Counted from the first letter of the stretch, positions 1 to 12,617 are shown. The stretch: 64,000 nt of DNA from Odobenus rosmarus divergens (GCF_000321225.1 NW_004451008.1:1724040-1788039); one strand, 5' to 3'. Made by a program: numbers and translations. The notes: generated from the letters alone by a model not told the origin.

Positions 1-54
1 AGCGAAGGTGACCTGAGATTTCGTTCAAGCCACAGGGCCAATCTCGATGCCAGC

Positions 55-370
55 CACATGTTCAGCCCTCTGTTAGGTGCCACAGGGAATGCAAAGAGGG
101 ATGAAACGGGTCCTGCACTCGAGGAGTCTATGCTCTAGCGAGGGAGATCGATAACGTACATAAGATGACAGGGGTAAGCTCTTTGCAGAGCAGAGAGCAA
201 AGGAAGCCCATGGGGACACAGGTTTGGTGAAGGAAGGAGGGAACACCTCACAAAGGAGGAAGGGTATTCAACAGACAGAAATGGCATTCACCGTGGCAGT
301 CAGGAGAAGTGCTTGCCCTTGGCTATGGTGCAGTCCGAGTGCAGGACAGTGGAGGAAGGTGGGCAGTGTG
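55..370 (-). repeat. LINE L2 3' region fragment
   Basis: The stretch reads like the reversed 3' part of an L2 LINE: a 'gttaggtgccacaggga' motif, then 'aaacgggtcctgcactcgag', then a purine-rich region with 'tggcattcaccgtgg'. It is heavily diverged and no coding frame survives. A chance resemblance is possible; the family call rests on motif order only. Confidence 0.45.
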
Positions 371-1860
371 TTTGGCTACAGCAGAAGGTGTAGAAAAAAA
401 GAAGAGGGATTTTTTCACCACACTGGGGCGGAGGTCTTGAAGACCTGCCTCATTATTTATTCAAACATATTTACCCAGTGTCTATTTTTGCCCTGCCCTC
501 TTTCTACCTTTGAGTGCCAGTCCCCAAGGTTTAGAATGCATCCTATAGGCCACGGTGGGGGGTTACCGGGGGATCCTGAGGGGCCATGAGGTGGACAGAC
601 GAAGAGCCTTGCTCTGACTACTTCCCTTTCTTAGTGACTTGACCTCTGGTAGCCGCGGATTGGTAGTGACATCACTCAAGCCTCGTGGAGAGTTGACACA
701 TGACCTCGTATGATCCCATTCTAGGAGATATTGTGATCAATTATCTATTTGTAATCTGCACAAGGCTTTTACAGAAAATATCAGGCTGACATGTGTGCAC
801 ACGGCACACAGGCACACAGAAAGATCACTCTGAGAAGCTCCTGGAGCTAAAGAGAAAGCACCTTTCTGGCAACAGTAATAGCAAGGGTTGGGGTCCTCGA
901 CCCCAGGGCGGTCTCATGTGAGATTTCCCCCTTCAGTCTGGGAGGCAGCAGAAACCGCAGCCCCCTGTGATTTCTCCTGCACAAACAGCAGATTTCCAGG
1001 CCCATGATCTAAGGTAGGGGTGAGAGCACCGAGCATGGTGAGAGGAAAAGAGACAAGTCAGAATTCGAAACCACAGAAAAGAAAACACTTCTAAACCAAC
1101 AGAGCAGCTCATTTTAAAGAGATCGAGTCCTGCCTTTCAAAAATGCAATCGGCATTAAAATTGTTGATTTCCTTCTTCCTCTTCCTACACAGGGAGGAGT
1201 TTACTGTAAATTAATTTGGAAGTTAAGTGAGTACAAACTTACCTTTGAAAGCACCCAAGAGGCAGAGAGGGAAGTGAATCAAGCTTAAAACATAGGCAAC
1301 GCAAAGAAAGATGCTAGGAATTTAAACCTGTCTGTTTCCTTTTTATAAATTTACTCTTGCAGATGTGGGGAGTTGTATGGCTCTTTGCTGTTTTTGAAAA
1401 GTTTTTATTTTGACTAGATCCGGGGACTCCATTCGTCCTTTGAACTGTCTCAGAGCCTGAGCCAGGGCTTTTATACAGAAGGGGACTTTCAAACAGTATT
1501 AGATGACCTTCAAGCGCTATTGATAATTATGAGTCCCCAGAATCCCTGCGCAAAGGGCACATTTCTTTCCCATCTCTGTTTCCCGCTGCGTGGAAACTGC
1601 GTAACTCAGGAGTCCAACTGTTCAAAAGAGCTCCGGCCTGAGCCCGGGGAAGGTGAGTGTTCTCCCATCAACTCTAACCCTTAATATCCACGAGACCATG
1701 GCAGATTCACACACCCCCTCTGGGCCTTAGTATCCTTGTATAAGAATCAGTGGAATTAGACATGTTATTTCTGTGGTCCCTAATGAACTGAACCATGCTT
1801 TGAATTTGTTCAGATGCTAGACTGGCCAATTAAATGAATCAGATCCTTTTTCCCTTGATG
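371..1860. other. Unassigned, mostly unique sequence
   Basis: No gene or repeat family is recognised here. The stretch is AT-rich, has stop codons in all frames at short intervals and shows no tandem structure. Old, highly decayed repeats could be present below my detection level. Confidence 0.5.
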
Positions 1861-1867
1861 TTCTTGA

Positions 1868-1900
1868 CGGGGGGGGCGGCGGGCGGTGGAGGGCGGGCAG
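1868..1900 (+). other. G-quadruplex-prone G-rich run
   Basis: An eight-G run is followed by three further GGG runs separated by short loops of about 4, 7 and 1 bases within 33 bases. This fits the usual G-quadruplex pattern on the + strand. No adjacent gene is recognised, so any regulatory role is unknown. Confidence 0.55.
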
Positions 1901-2161
1901 GAAATGTCAAAATAAGAACTTAACATATACCAGGTACAATGCTAATACGTTTGTTTATTATTTCACTTGCCAACAAACAGATGTCGAAGATGGAGTGATT
2001 CAACTAAACCACAGCAACTCCAGTGGCCTGGTTGGGAGTGACTACGGGTGCAGCCCAATTTCCCACACCTTCTGCATTTCCACCCAGGATCCCAGAAAAA
2101 GAGGTTACGATCTTAATGACGGTATTAGATGCTAATAGATCCTGAAGTATCTTACGAATTA

Positions 2162-2178
2162 TCAAAAAAAAAAAAAAA
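2162..2178 (+). repeat. Poly-A run
   Basis: An A tract follows 'gaattatc' and may be the tail of an old retroposon, but no SINE or LINE body is recognisable just upstream. Confidence 0.5.
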
Positions 2179-3489
2179 GCTTAAATCATACCAGCGTGTG
2201 ATTTTTAGTGTTTAGCAAAGTGTGTTGTAATTTACTTATTTGGGAACTACGAATCAGTAAATGATATAAATGGTAACCAGATGAACCAGAATTTTCCATT
2301 GCCCAGAATACCCCAGTCCCTAGCCATCTTAGGTAAACAGGAATTTACTATGGCATTAAAATAATAATAGCCTCCAAGGACTAGATTCTGGTAGTCTCAG
2401 GCTTGCCAACTGTCCAGCAATGTGTCAACTGCAGAGAACACTCTCCACTCCAGCTGGGCATGACCGGGACCCAATCAGACTCCATTTCAGAAATCATGGG
2501 CGGTGTTTCCATGGAGCTCTGCCCGAAAAGAGGTGATCTAAATCTTGCATGAGAGATGTACATCAACAGGGAGCTTTGCCTAGAACACTGTGACCTAAAA
2601 AATCATATTAAGGAACTCAGAATGCAGAGTCAGTCTCAGAGACACTGAGTGACCTTGTGCAAGGCACCTTGCAGACTGCCTTGCGTACTTGACTCCCCTA
2701 ATGAATGGTGAGTGCCTCTGTGTGTACCTGGGCCAGTGGCACACCCCAGCTAGGGGCAAATATTCTGATTTTCACTGCCCTATTTTTTAAAGGAAACCTG
2801 CTCCTTCTATTAATCATCTTGCTGTTTATTTGTTCTGGGAGGCAAGCACTGATTTAGAGGAAAATTTGCCTAGTGGTTAGACTGGAACAGTATCTCTGCT
2901 GCATTTCCTTTTGGAGATCCTGCACAATTTATTTTCTGACATGCCTTGAATAAAGATGCCCATGAAGCATGTAGAGCTCAGGGTCAGGAAGTTTGGGTTC
3001 CTCCCCTCCCCCACCACCCTCCAGCCATAGCTACTCTCCCTTTATTACTCCCTTTACTAGGACTGTGTAATACAGTGTTTCCCTTTTTATCTCAGCTACT
3101 GGGAAGCTCAAAGTCACGCTATATGCCTCATTAAATTTATTCTGCTTCTGAGTTTTCTTCCCCCTCACTGTCTTCTCCTTTCCTGACCACGTCTTTATCT
3201 TCTGTCCATGTTTTGATGAAACTATCATCTCTATATCTCATAAGTTACTTTAAATACTTTTTGGAAGAGGCACGAGAATAAATCAATCATGTGGACTTGC
3301 ATGTTCCATTAAGTGCTTTGCAGGTGGGAAAATTTGGAAGATTAATGCTGATCCTATGATAAAGTCTGAAATTTCACTTCTAACACAAATTAATCATTAA
3401 TATTTAAAAGCTTAGATATAAGTCACAGATACGAAACTTCGCCTAGCCCTCGTCATTTAGAAGGTGCGTGCTTTCAAACAGGTGCTCTC

Positions 3490-3640
3490 ATTTTGTAATT
3501 AGTGTTCACGCTTTACAAATGAGAAAAGTGAGGTTTGGAGAGCTTCCGTGGTCTGTCAGAGGTCACAGAGTTTGTAAACCCGGGTCTTCTGACCCCAAGC
3601 CAAGTCTTTGCCCCTGTGCCCCCGGCATCCTCGTTTTTCA
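3490..3640 (-). repeat. MIR SINE
   Basis: The order 'ttacaaatgagaaaa', 'gaggtttggag', 'gaggtcacagagtttgtaa', 'cccgggtcttctgac' matches the reverse complement of the MIR core, including the 'control box' region. Diverged and truncated at both ends. Confidence 0.6.
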
Positions 3641-5105
3641 ATGACATGTCGTTTCAGCCACTGTTCTTCTCATTGTCCTCGAACAAGTTGTTTGCGTTGT
3701 TTTTTTCAATGTGCCGATCAGATTGGAGCAAAAGGTCATCTTAGTGGTTATTTCTCTTGCTGAGGTGATCTGCAGAAAGTCTGGAAACTGCTGATTCAAG
3801 GTCCCCAAAGGGTCAAGCTTGAAATGGTCGCTTCTAGAAGACGTGAGACCCCTTGCATCATCCCGGGTTCCCTGACTCAGTTTGCCTGCCACATCCCCTG
3901 CAGCTGTATTTGAGGTATAAAGGGACAACAGGGAAAGTATGAACTCTGCTACGTATTTCTTCTTAAATAAAATACCTCTTCTTGGCCTCTCTGATCCTTG
4001 AGTGGCAGGCAGAATACCAAATCCACAGACTGCCAGGACAGTCAAGGAAAAGAACATTTCATTGCTTCTTGGGGCTTGCTGGTGTGAAAGCACTTGCAAG
4101 ATACGCTTTACACGCAACCTCGGGGTCATGTTGTTCCCCCGAGGGGGTCAGTCAGCCAACCTGCTTTCATGTGACTCTGAAAATGAGGTAAGCACTGCAT
4201 TTGTATTTTGGTTTTCTCCCATTTCAGGCCACACACCTACCCCCAACAGCAACTGTACCGAAAAGCTTCAGGGATAGATGGTCCAGAAGTTCTGCTGCCT
4301 GTAGAAACTTCTGGAAGGCCAAGCACCCTAAAAGAGCTATGCATCCAACACCCTTCTCTCTGATTTCCTTCTCCAGGTTTGGCCAGACTCAATGCTCGTT
4401 CCCCATTAGGCCTCAGATCCTACCCACAGTCTGAGGGCTGGAGAGGCTAATCTCAAAGGGCTAGAAATGAGTCAGTTTCCACGCTCAGCTTCAGGTGTGC
4501 GGCTTCCTGAAGCACAGACGAGGAAGCTCTAAATTTCAGAGTGATTGTTTTTTCTTTGCATACCATATCCGGAACTGAAACCACCAATTCATTTCACTTA
4601 AGCCCTCATACACTACCCTCAGATCATCAATAACATTCCAAATGTGAGATACCAAGACTTCATCAATCAAGTCATTCTATCTCTTCTGCTCTTTCTTCTT
4701 TCCGTGGTGATCTTGTTAGCATCTTCATTTTCTTCTTTTTTGTTTTAGTCCTGACAACACAAGATTTGGAGGCCTTTGTTTTCTTCACAGGTGTTTATGA
4801 GAATTAGGAGCCAATTATCTAAAACTCTGCTAAGAGTTTGGCCTTACTCGTAACTTTCTGCTTTCCGCTGTTAGTCAACTTGGCTGCCTGTGAGTGTAAG
4901 TCATTGATTCAGTGTCCCATTCTAGGGGGCAACTGACATTGCCAAGAGCTTCCACACACAGGTCACCTCGTTAACCCATGAAAGCAGATGAAAGATGGGA
5001 TCTGTGGAGAAATCCGTGCAAACCATCTTCATGAAACAGGAGAGCAATGGAAAATCCACTCATCCTCCTGATGCTGGCCAGAGCATCAACACATTCGGAG
5101 AAGGA
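3641..5105. other. Unassigned sequence
   Basis: No gene or repeat family is recognised. The minus strand has an open stretch of about 160 codons (3638-4129), but its translation shows no domain, signal peptide or low-complexity pattern that I know. It overlaps open frames on the other strand, which fits chance. Confidence 0.45.
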
Positions 5106-5330
5106 AGGGCCTCTACCATTTATATAGTACCTTACAATTTATAAACCACTTTCACATCCTTTCTCTTGATTCTCACCAGAACTTGTGAAACCAGCCAGAC
5201 AAGCATTATCCTCCCCAATTTAGAGAGGAGAGGACTCAGTGCTGATAAAGTGGAATGATGGGCCCATGTGGTGACAGTGGAAAAGCCAGAAACCCCGATG
5301 AGAAGCCAGGTCCAAGTGCAGCATTTCTGT
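5106..5330 (-). repeat. MIR3-type SINE
   Basis: 'accttacaatttataaacca' followed by 'tcttgattctcaccagaac', 'ccccaatttagagaggag' and 'gcccatgtggtgacag' follows the reversed MIR3 order (the 'tttacaaagcgctt' tail, then the 'gaggaaactgagg' core). Confidence 0.55.
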
Positions 5331-5339
5331 AGCTCCTAT

Positions 5340-7320
5340 CTAACCTTATATATAATATAATATGACATCAAAATCCGTGACCTCATGTTACACAGTCATT
5401 TGTTGATATTTTTAAACTTTAGGTCTTTTGCAGGTCAGGGTGAATGGCCGTTGGTCATTACTTTTGTATAACTTTCTGGGCCTTTCTTTAAAAAACAGAG
5501 GAATGACATTAAATGCCGAGTTTCTTTCAGTTCTAACAGTCTGTTGGTCCCTGTGTCAGTGACTGCCAAATCCGTGGGATGACCCAAAACTGTTACCCTG
5601 AGTACTTGTTACAGAGCATCAGTCCCCAGGATGATAGTAGCATTAGGTTAAAATGGTCGCCATGGACAAATAAGTTAGAGAAAAGCAGTATTATTCAAAA
5701 TGAAACAGGTTGCTTTGCTCCAGCCCTTCTCAGAGCCTTTGCATGCAAATCTACAGGGGAAGGGGGCTACGGATATGCAACATTCCTCTAAATGGGTCCT
5801 AGAAGAGGGATCTCATGGAATTAGTATTCTAGGGAGCATTTTGATTAACAGTGGGACACTCTCCAAGGATCCCATTGGTCTCTCAAAGCAGCAGGACAAA
5901 TATCACATAAAATTTTACAGCCAGCTCAGCATCACCTCTCTCCACGGCAGCCCACACCAGGACTGCACTTGCTGTAGGCAGTGAAGGGCGGTCCTCTGGG
6001 CCCAGTACCACCTAGCATCGGGCAACCCAGCTGCACAATCTGGATCACATCCCTTTAGCCATGGAAGCCTTTGTACTGAAAAAACAAAACAAAACAAAAC
6101 AAACACAAAAACCCCTAATTCATCTGAAAGCAAGGACTTCCACATGTTGCCTGAATATAGGACTAGCGGCAGTTCCTTTTATTGCCTTGGAAAGTTGGGC
6201 CCCTTCGTTTCCCTGAGAGCAGGATCCCATCATTCTCCTGTTATGGGAAAGAAAGGTGAGGCCGCTCAAGGATTTTCCATTCTGCCTCCCATGGCTCCCC
6301 CAGCATCTTCGCCCAATGGGAAAAGGAACTGTAGACTCTCGGAGAGACTTTCGGGCTGTGGCAGACCATGGGAGTCCTATCTAGTCTGTAGCCTCTCTCA
6401 GCTTGACTCTTCCTCTTCAGCATCCCCCTCCACAGCCTCTGTTGAACAGCTGCTGGAGTGAGGAGCCTACTCTCTCAGAGGCAACCTGGCTCCACATTTG
6501 AACAGTTTCGATTGCTCGAAAGTTCGGAACCGTACTCTGTCTCATGGGAACTTCTTCCTGTGTTGGCTCCAAACGTGTCTGATCCTGCTTCTACGAGCAT
6601 GAACTATGTCTCTGCCAATCTTACAGGTGACTCTACTTGTCTGAAATCCAGATCTAAAAAGTTCCAAGAGCAGTGTGTACCTCCATTCCTGAGCCCAACT
6701 TATCTTGCAGATTAACCTTCACTCACCTCTTCCAGTCCCCCTTGCTCTAGAGGGAATCAGCCTCTGTGGTGCCAAAGAAATTATTTACCTATTTGACTAG
6801 GGATCCTGCACTCAGAGTTGAAACTTCCTGTCCCGGGTTTAGGTCAGCAAATGCCACCTTCGAGTTTAGTTGAGTGCTTCTGCTTTTGATCTCAGCCACA
6901 CTTTTGCTCATTTGAAAATTGTTAGCTGTAGGATAGACTGAGACAAATTATCTTTAGTTCTAGTATGACATGAAACTTCCTAGTACTGAGCTATGCAAAA
7001 AAACTTCAGGCTGAAAGAAGACAAAAAGGCACACAGACAGTTAAAATGATCTTGAGACTTCTGTTTTATTTGCAAGAAGAAAATAATTCTTAGTTTTCCT
7101 TTGACTGGGCTAGACGTTCTGGAGTCTTTATCAACCATCTAGTTAGTCCTTTAAGATTTTACGTGCATATTTTGCATTCATTATCTTATTTATCCCCATA
7201 ACAATCATTTCAGGTCAGATACTATTGCATCATGTCACTACACTTCGTGAGACTACTGGTGTTTCTGAGGCTGTGGTTATGCGCTAGCCTTTGAATCTTT
7301 TGTTCTATTGCTAGAATCTT
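5340..7320. other. Unassigned sequence with a short AAAAC repeat
   Basis: Apart from the AAAAC run at 6079-6110, nothing is recognised. Open frames are all under about 110 codons and overlap on both strands around 6144-6461, where the base composition is more GC-rich. No splice-flanked exon can be argued from the sequence alone. Confidence 0.45.
6079..6110 (+). repeat. (AAAAC)n simple repeat
   Basis: About five tandem AAAAC units with end decay. This is a common A-tail-derived microsatellite type, although no SINE body is recognisable next to it. Confidence 0.75.
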
Positions 7321-7321
7321 G

Positions 7322-7455
7322 GATTGCAATTCAGAAGTCCTGGGTTCTAACCCCTGTGTGACCTTACACAAGTCACTTTCTCTCTTTGACCCTCAGCTTC
7401 TCCAGTTGTAAAATGGAGGTGTGGGTGGGGTGAACTAGAGGAGCTCCAAGAACCC
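7322..7455 (+). repeat. MIR SINE
   Basis: 'tcctgggttctaacccc', 'tgtgtgaccttacacaagtc', 'ctcagcttctcc' and 'gttgtaaaatgga' occur in the order of the MIR core. Confidence 0.75.
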
Positions 7456-8191
7456 CGATCCTGTTCAGTCTCTTGCATGTGCTTATACTTGTTGACAGTG
7501 TGAACAGAGAGAACAAACCATAGCTGGATCCAGGAAGGCAAACCTTTGCCCACGATTTGCCACACTCGTGGTAAGTGAGAAATAGTGTCTCATTGTTTTT
7601 ACATCTAAAAGGATAACGTGCCCACAATCATTAATTACAACAGGGACAGGAATGATTATGTTTTAATGTAGAAATCCTGCTCGGTTGAAGTAAGAACATT
7701 TCTGAGAGAAAGTTCAAGTTTTGAAACTGCTAATGCCTTCCTGTGATGGTATGTGGGACGCAGTGGGGGTGGGGAGCAGTAAGCCAGACAGTTCGTCTTA
7801 GGGATAACCTCTTTGGTTTATATAAAATATATGAGTCAAAGCAAATTCATTCTTGTAGGCTGCCATGCCTGAAAGAGAATGAAGCCTCACTCAAAAGAGA
7901 CTGAGCCCTTCATGCAATTAATCAGCTACATCTCTGTGCCGTATGCTGCGATGTCTACTTTCCAGAGGAAAGATTATTTTCAAACCACATAAATGATGAT
8001 GCTTTTGGAAAAAAAAAAAAAACAACAAAAGGAAAACCCATCTCTCTTAAATTATATGAACTTGCTTATTGTTTTTATTTCGCACCCAGTCTTGATGCCT
8101 ATAATCTCTAAAATCATTTCAGTTTCCAAAAATCATTTGAAACACTCCTACACCCAGGGCTTTTGATAAACAGTCTAGCTTCTACAGAAAG

Positions 8192-8195
<4 letters not shown>

Positions 8196-8239
<44 letters not shown>
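8196..8239 (+). repeat. (GT)22 microsatellite
   Basis: Forty-four bases of uninterrupted GT dinucleotide, long enough to be polymorphic. No coding context. Confidence 0.95.
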
Positions 8240-8240
<1 letters not shown>

Positions 8241-8454
8241 TGAGATTGAGAGCCAAAGAAAGACCAGCAATGGAGGACCAGGAGAGGAAGCAAGGGCATG
8301 CTTGGGAACTAGGCAGTCTGGATGCCTGCGAATAGCCAAGTAGGCTTTATTGTAGCAACAAAGGCTGTGAACATGGGCCTTCCCTCCACTGATCTCTCTT
8401 TAAAGACTACAAGAAGGTTTTGGGTAATTTCAGTCCAAAGTTAAGAATACAAAT

Positions 8455-8680
8455 AATGATTAGTGTTTTGGAGCACTAACAATGTCCCAGGAACCTTTCT
8501 GAGTGCTTTAACACAGATGAGCTCGTATAGTACCTACAAGTCTATGAGGTTGATACAATTATTATCCCATTCTACAGATGAAACAAACAACCAAAAAACA
8601 CCAGAATCACAGAGAAGTGAGCTCCCCAGTCTCTGGCTCATTAACACTGAAAGAAAGTCCTGCCTGGCCACTGTTAGGAC
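8455..8680 (-). repeat. MIR SINE
   Basis: 'ggagcactaacaatgtccca', 'gagtgctttaacacagatga', 'attattatcccattctacag' and 'atgaaac' give the reversed MIR 3' half and core. The control region after 8600 is more diverged. Confidence 0.6.
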
Positions 8681-8809
8681 TGAAGATGTCACTTCCTCTG
8701 GGAAGTACTTTTGGTAAGATGGAATCTTACTCTCCTTTCAGCAACCAGAACTTTCTCATGGCACTGAAACCACTACCTTAAACTACAGTGTGCACATGCC
8801 AGATCATCT

Positions 8810-8935
8810 CCATAAGACTCTAAGTTCCTTATGATCAGAGCGACGGTAAAATCATCCCTGTTTCCCCACAGCCATAACAAAGTACCTGGCACTGCAGAGG
8901 CACTTAGGAAATATCAGTTCAGTAAATGAAGGAAG
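8810..8935 (+). repeat. LINE L2 3' end
   Basis: 'actctaagttccttatgatc', 'agtacctggcactgcag' and 'ttcagtaaatgaa' match the terminal 3' UTR pattern of L2 (clothed as 'tgagctccttgagg...cctggcacatagtagg...aataaatg'). Confidence 0.5.
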
Positions 8936-9186
8936 AGGCCCAAGTTTTAGACCTGAGTTCTCAGAGCCATGTTAGAAAAATCATTACAGTCAGATCCTTA
9001 GAATCAAAGCCAGCTGAATCTTGAGACAACTACCTGTGACTTTTAAAATAAAACATTTTATTGGTTTTTAGCCCTTTGGAGGTTTTTTTTTTTTTTTTCC
9101 CCCTGAATTCATCCTCACCTCTTGGATGGTTATGGCATGTGGCCTGTCCATCTGGCCTGGCAAGTGGGTTTCAAAAAATATATCGA

Positions 9187-9206
9187 AGTGAGAGAGAGAG
9201 AGAGAG
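9187..9206 (+). repeat. (GA)n simple repeat
   Basis: A short perfect GA dinucleotide run, about nine units. Confidence 0.8.
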
Positions 9207-10094
9207 TTTAAGTCATGTCAAGTTCTGAAGTTTGTTGTACTTTCATTGTTGATCCTGAGGTTAACTTCAAACAGGTTAAACTGATATAGCTCATTTTAGT
9301 TTTTAAGGAGTCCCTCATCCTTTTAGAAACAGAGCAGAACCCTCTGAGAACAGGCCAAACCTTGCTTCCAAAGCATAGCAAGACCATGTAGAAGACTTAG
9401 GATGTAGCGGGATGGCTCTGATAAAGGTGTGATTTTATAAGGAGTTCATGAAAATAGATAATCTCCCAAAGGTCACCTACTTTAACCCTCTCATTTGGCC
9501 CAATGGGAATAATGTGGCTCAAAGAGAAAAAAAGAGTTGCCAAAAGTGACAGATCAATTTAATAAAAGCAGTAGGGACAGTCAATTCCTAAATGAGGCAA
9601 CTGTCCATATTCTATTTTGCCTGCCTTCGTGACTAGGTTACAAGTTAGCAATTCTTAAGATAAGGTCTATCTGGTTACATTTGGGGTAAAAGTTTGCTTT
9701 GGGTTTGAGAAAGTCCGCAGGCTCAGGTAAGACCAATTTTAAGGGATTGGATGACAAGAGGGGTCTCTATTTTTGATCACATACTAAACATTTGTACCTA
9801 CCAAGTCATGGCATGATAAATTAGTTGGTTGGCATCAAAAGTGCATGAGTCATTGTTCTCACCAGCAATAAATCCAATGGCTGGCACAGAGTGGATGAAA
9901 TGCAAAATGACAGCTGAGACTGGAGCATGTTGGCCTCCCTCCATCCAAAGTTCTTCAGTCCATGGCTATGCTGGTAGAAAACGTTACATTGTCCTCACAA
10001 TGATAGTCAAGGATTTTGAAGTAGTTACGATCTCTTAATGTTGCTGGTCGCTAAAAAACCAATAAAAGTAGACAATGCCAGAGCGGGTGGCAAG

Positions 10095-10248
10095 GCCAAG
10101 AGGTGAAGTCCCAGCTTTGATACTGACCCTGAACAAGAACCCGGACATGCCATGTGCCTCTGTGAGTTGCATTTCCCCCATCTGAAAATTGAGGAGGTGG
10201 GCCAAGGGATGTGTGGGGTCCCCTCCAGTTCTAGGATTCAATGAGTAT
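10095..10248 (+). repeat. MIR SINE
   Basis: 'agtcccagctttgatactga' leads into 'tgcatttcccccatctgaaa' and ends in 'cccctccagttctaggattc'. This is the MIR layout with a downstream block like that of related MIR subtypes. Confidence 0.6.
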
Positions 10249-10379
10249 ATGAATGTATTTATTTCTTCTTTCTCTAGTGTGGTTCTGTGAGGCCCTTGGG
10301 TGAACAGTAGCTCAGAAATTTGTCATTTCAGCTACCAGTAAAGGACATTTGGGGACTAGAAAGGCAAACCAGTCTAAGA

Positions 10380-10560
10380 GTCAAAAGAATGGGCTTAGTC
10401 TCAGCTCTACACCTAGGTGATCTTGAGCAATATCAATTCCCTTTCTGAACCTCCAATTCTTTTGAAAAGTCCAAGTAATAATAACCTACTTCACAAACTC
10501 ATCTTGTGAGTTAAATAAGATTATGGATGCCAAAGTGCTTGTAACCTGAAAAGCATATGG
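10380..10560 (+). repeat. MIR SINE
   Basis: 'ctcagctctacacctaggtg', 'atcttgagcaatatcaattc', 'aataataacctacttcacaa' and 'gagttaaataagattatgga' follow the MIR consensus order over nearly its full length. Confidence 0.65.
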
Positions 10561-10721
10561 AGATGTGTGGGTGAGGATTAAGATGAAGATGTTGATGAGG
10601 AGTTAAGAATACTTTTTGATTTTCCACAAAGATACAAAAGCTCAGGGTCAAAAAATAAGGGTAAGGAAGGAGACATTCTCTCTGAGCACCTGTGTTCTGC
10701 CCACCCTGAAAATTACACATT

Positions 10722-10780
10722 TCTTTCCTTCCTTTTCCCTTCCTTCCTTCCTTCCTTCCTTCCTTCTTTCCTTCCCTCCT
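10722..10780 (+). repeat. (TTCC)n simple repeat
   Basis: Tandem TTCC/CTTC units, imperfect at the edges; homopyrimidine on the + strand. Confidence 0.85.
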
Positions 10781-11234
10781 CTTCACCATCACTCCTCATC
10801 TCCCCAGGCCAATAGAAATCATCACTTGTCTTATGTCTTAGGCCTCCCTTCCCCCCACCCTCCTCACTGCAGACCCAGCTGGAGTGTCAAATCAAAACCT
10901 CTGTACAGATATTTCACCCTCACTTCTTTAGTCTTCTAGACCATCTAAAAGAAAACAGCAGAGGCGCTCCCTGCACCCACGCATTTCCCTTTGTTTTGAG
11001 GGCCAACACAGCCTGGCCTCCTTGTGGTAGTTAAAGCTCCTGTTCCATCTCCAAGTCCTCTGGGCTCCAGAGTTCTGGGTGCTCAGCAGGTTACCTGGCA
11101 GCTTTCTTGTGGTAAAGCATAATGGTATCTGACAGGAATGACACACTAGGTAGAAAACACGGCTTTTCATGTAGATCCACCCTCTTCCAGTGCTGCAAAG
11201 GACACTGGGAACTCTCTGGTTCAACCCTGTTGTT

Positions 11235-11425
11235 TACAGATGCACAAACCGAGCCCTAGAGAAGAGACGCACCATGCTGTGTCATTTAGAAGTAGAGCCA
11301 GAAGGTTCTTTCAAGGACATCTAGGCCAAACTCTTCATTGGCCAGATGAGGGAACTGAGGCCCAGTGATGTTAACTAACCTGCCCTGAGTTAAAGAACTA
11401 GTACTGAAACCCAAAAACTCTGATT
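11235..11425 (-). repeat. MIR-superfamily SINE(s)
   Basis: Two adjacent blocks carry the reversed core: 'gtttacagatgcacaaaccg' near 11235 and 'ggccagatgagggaactgag' near 11340, the second preceded by 'gacatctaggccaaactctt'. They are either two fragments or one rearranged copy. The 3' flank abuts a Can-SINE insertion. Confidence 0.5.
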
Positions 11426-11441
11426 CAGAGTTCATATTTCA

Positions 11442-11628
11442 GGGGTGCCTGGGTGGCTCAGTCTGTTAAGCATCTGCCTTTGGCTCTGGGCATGATCTCA
11501 AGGTCCTGGGATCCAGCCCCGCGTTGAGCAGGGAGACTTCTCCTTCCTCTCCCTCTGCTGCTCCCCCTACTTGTGCTCTCTCTCTCTGTCTGTCTGTCAA
11601 ATAAATAAACTAAATCTTTAAAAAAAAA
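11442..11628 (+). mobile_element. Can-SINE (carnivore tRNA-derived SINE)
   Basis: The element opens with 'ggggtgcctgggtggctcag' and carries the A-box-like 'tggctcagtctgtt' and a B-box-like 'gggatccagcccc'. A CT-rich stretch, 'caaataaataaact' and an A tail follow. A 13-bp TSD (agttcatatttca) flanks it at 11429-11441 and 11629-11641, proving target-primed insertion. It was transcribed by RNA polymerase III and mobilised by L1 machinery; it is a fixed, non-coding insertion here. Confidence 0.95.
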
Positions 11629-12370
11629 AGTTCATATTTCATTTCAGGTAAGGTACACGTAAGTAAGGTACATACTGCAGACACCATGCACACGAAATCC
11701 AGGCTCCAAGGATATGTATGCAAAACAGTAGGTTATTGCATTCATGAAAATCGGGGGAAATCAATTTATAGCCATATTTTGGAATTCCCATTTTCCTCTG
11801 CCAGAGATGCATCATAAATTCCCGTGTAGGGGATGTGATGAAGATAATAATTAAATCTGTGATAAGGTTTAGGATATACAGGTATAGGCATAAAACAACC
11901 TCTAGAATTATTTTCACTCCAACCCCAAAGCCCAAAAGAGTTTAATGAAAGTCAATTTCCTATCATCAGGAAGCAGTTGATCTGCAGTGGCTCAAAGTGG
12001 GGCCCTACAGGAAAGCTAAATCTGGAAACAGCAAAGTCCATGTATGTCTTGGGCCCTAAGCCTATTACTTACTGCAGCATTGTCCGGCTTTGGGGCCAGG
12101 CCAGTGGTGTGTTGGTAAACGCTCAACAAGTGGCTCTACAGGGGAAGAGCTGTGGTGAGGGGAAGCCCACGTGTGTTGTGTTTTCCAATATTGGAAATAT
12201 TGATAACCTCAAGAATATATATAATAGAAGGTCATAAAATAAATAGGAAGTGGTGAATTTTGAGGATTTATTACCATCGTTTTTAATATAATTCGTTCGT
12301 ATGTTTACGTGATTTAACATTTACTAATGGTTGTGCTTTGCAACAAGTTCACAAAATTTCTGATAATTTA

Positions 12371-12591
12371 TTTGTTTTTTTTTTTTTTAAAAAAACGACT
12401 TTATTTATTTGAGAGAGCACGAGCATGTGTTCGTGTGGCGGGAAGGGGCAGAGGGAGAGGGAAACAGAGACTCTCAAGCAGACTCCCCACTGACTGTGGA
12501 GCCCAATGTAGGGCTCAATCCCAGGACCCTGAGATCATAACCTGAGCCAAAGTCAGACACTTAACCGACTGAGCCACCCAGGCACCCCACG
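12371..12591 (-). mobile_element. Can-SINE, reversed
   Basis: The reversed element runs from a T tract through 'ctttatttatttgagagagc' to 'actgagccacccaggcaccc'. The TSD, about 17 bp with one mismatch (aaatttctgataattta / aaattcctgataattta), lies at 12354-12370 and 12592-12608. Base changes across the body suggest a moderately old copy. Confidence 0.94.
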
Positions 12592-12617
12592 AAATTCCTG
12601 ATAATTTAGCAATCAGC

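Noticed and set aside
11442..11520. tRNA-like A and B boxes (also in the six other SINEs)
   Set aside because: These belong to tRNA-derived Can-SINEs. The cloverleaf is not maintained, so no tRNA gene is called.
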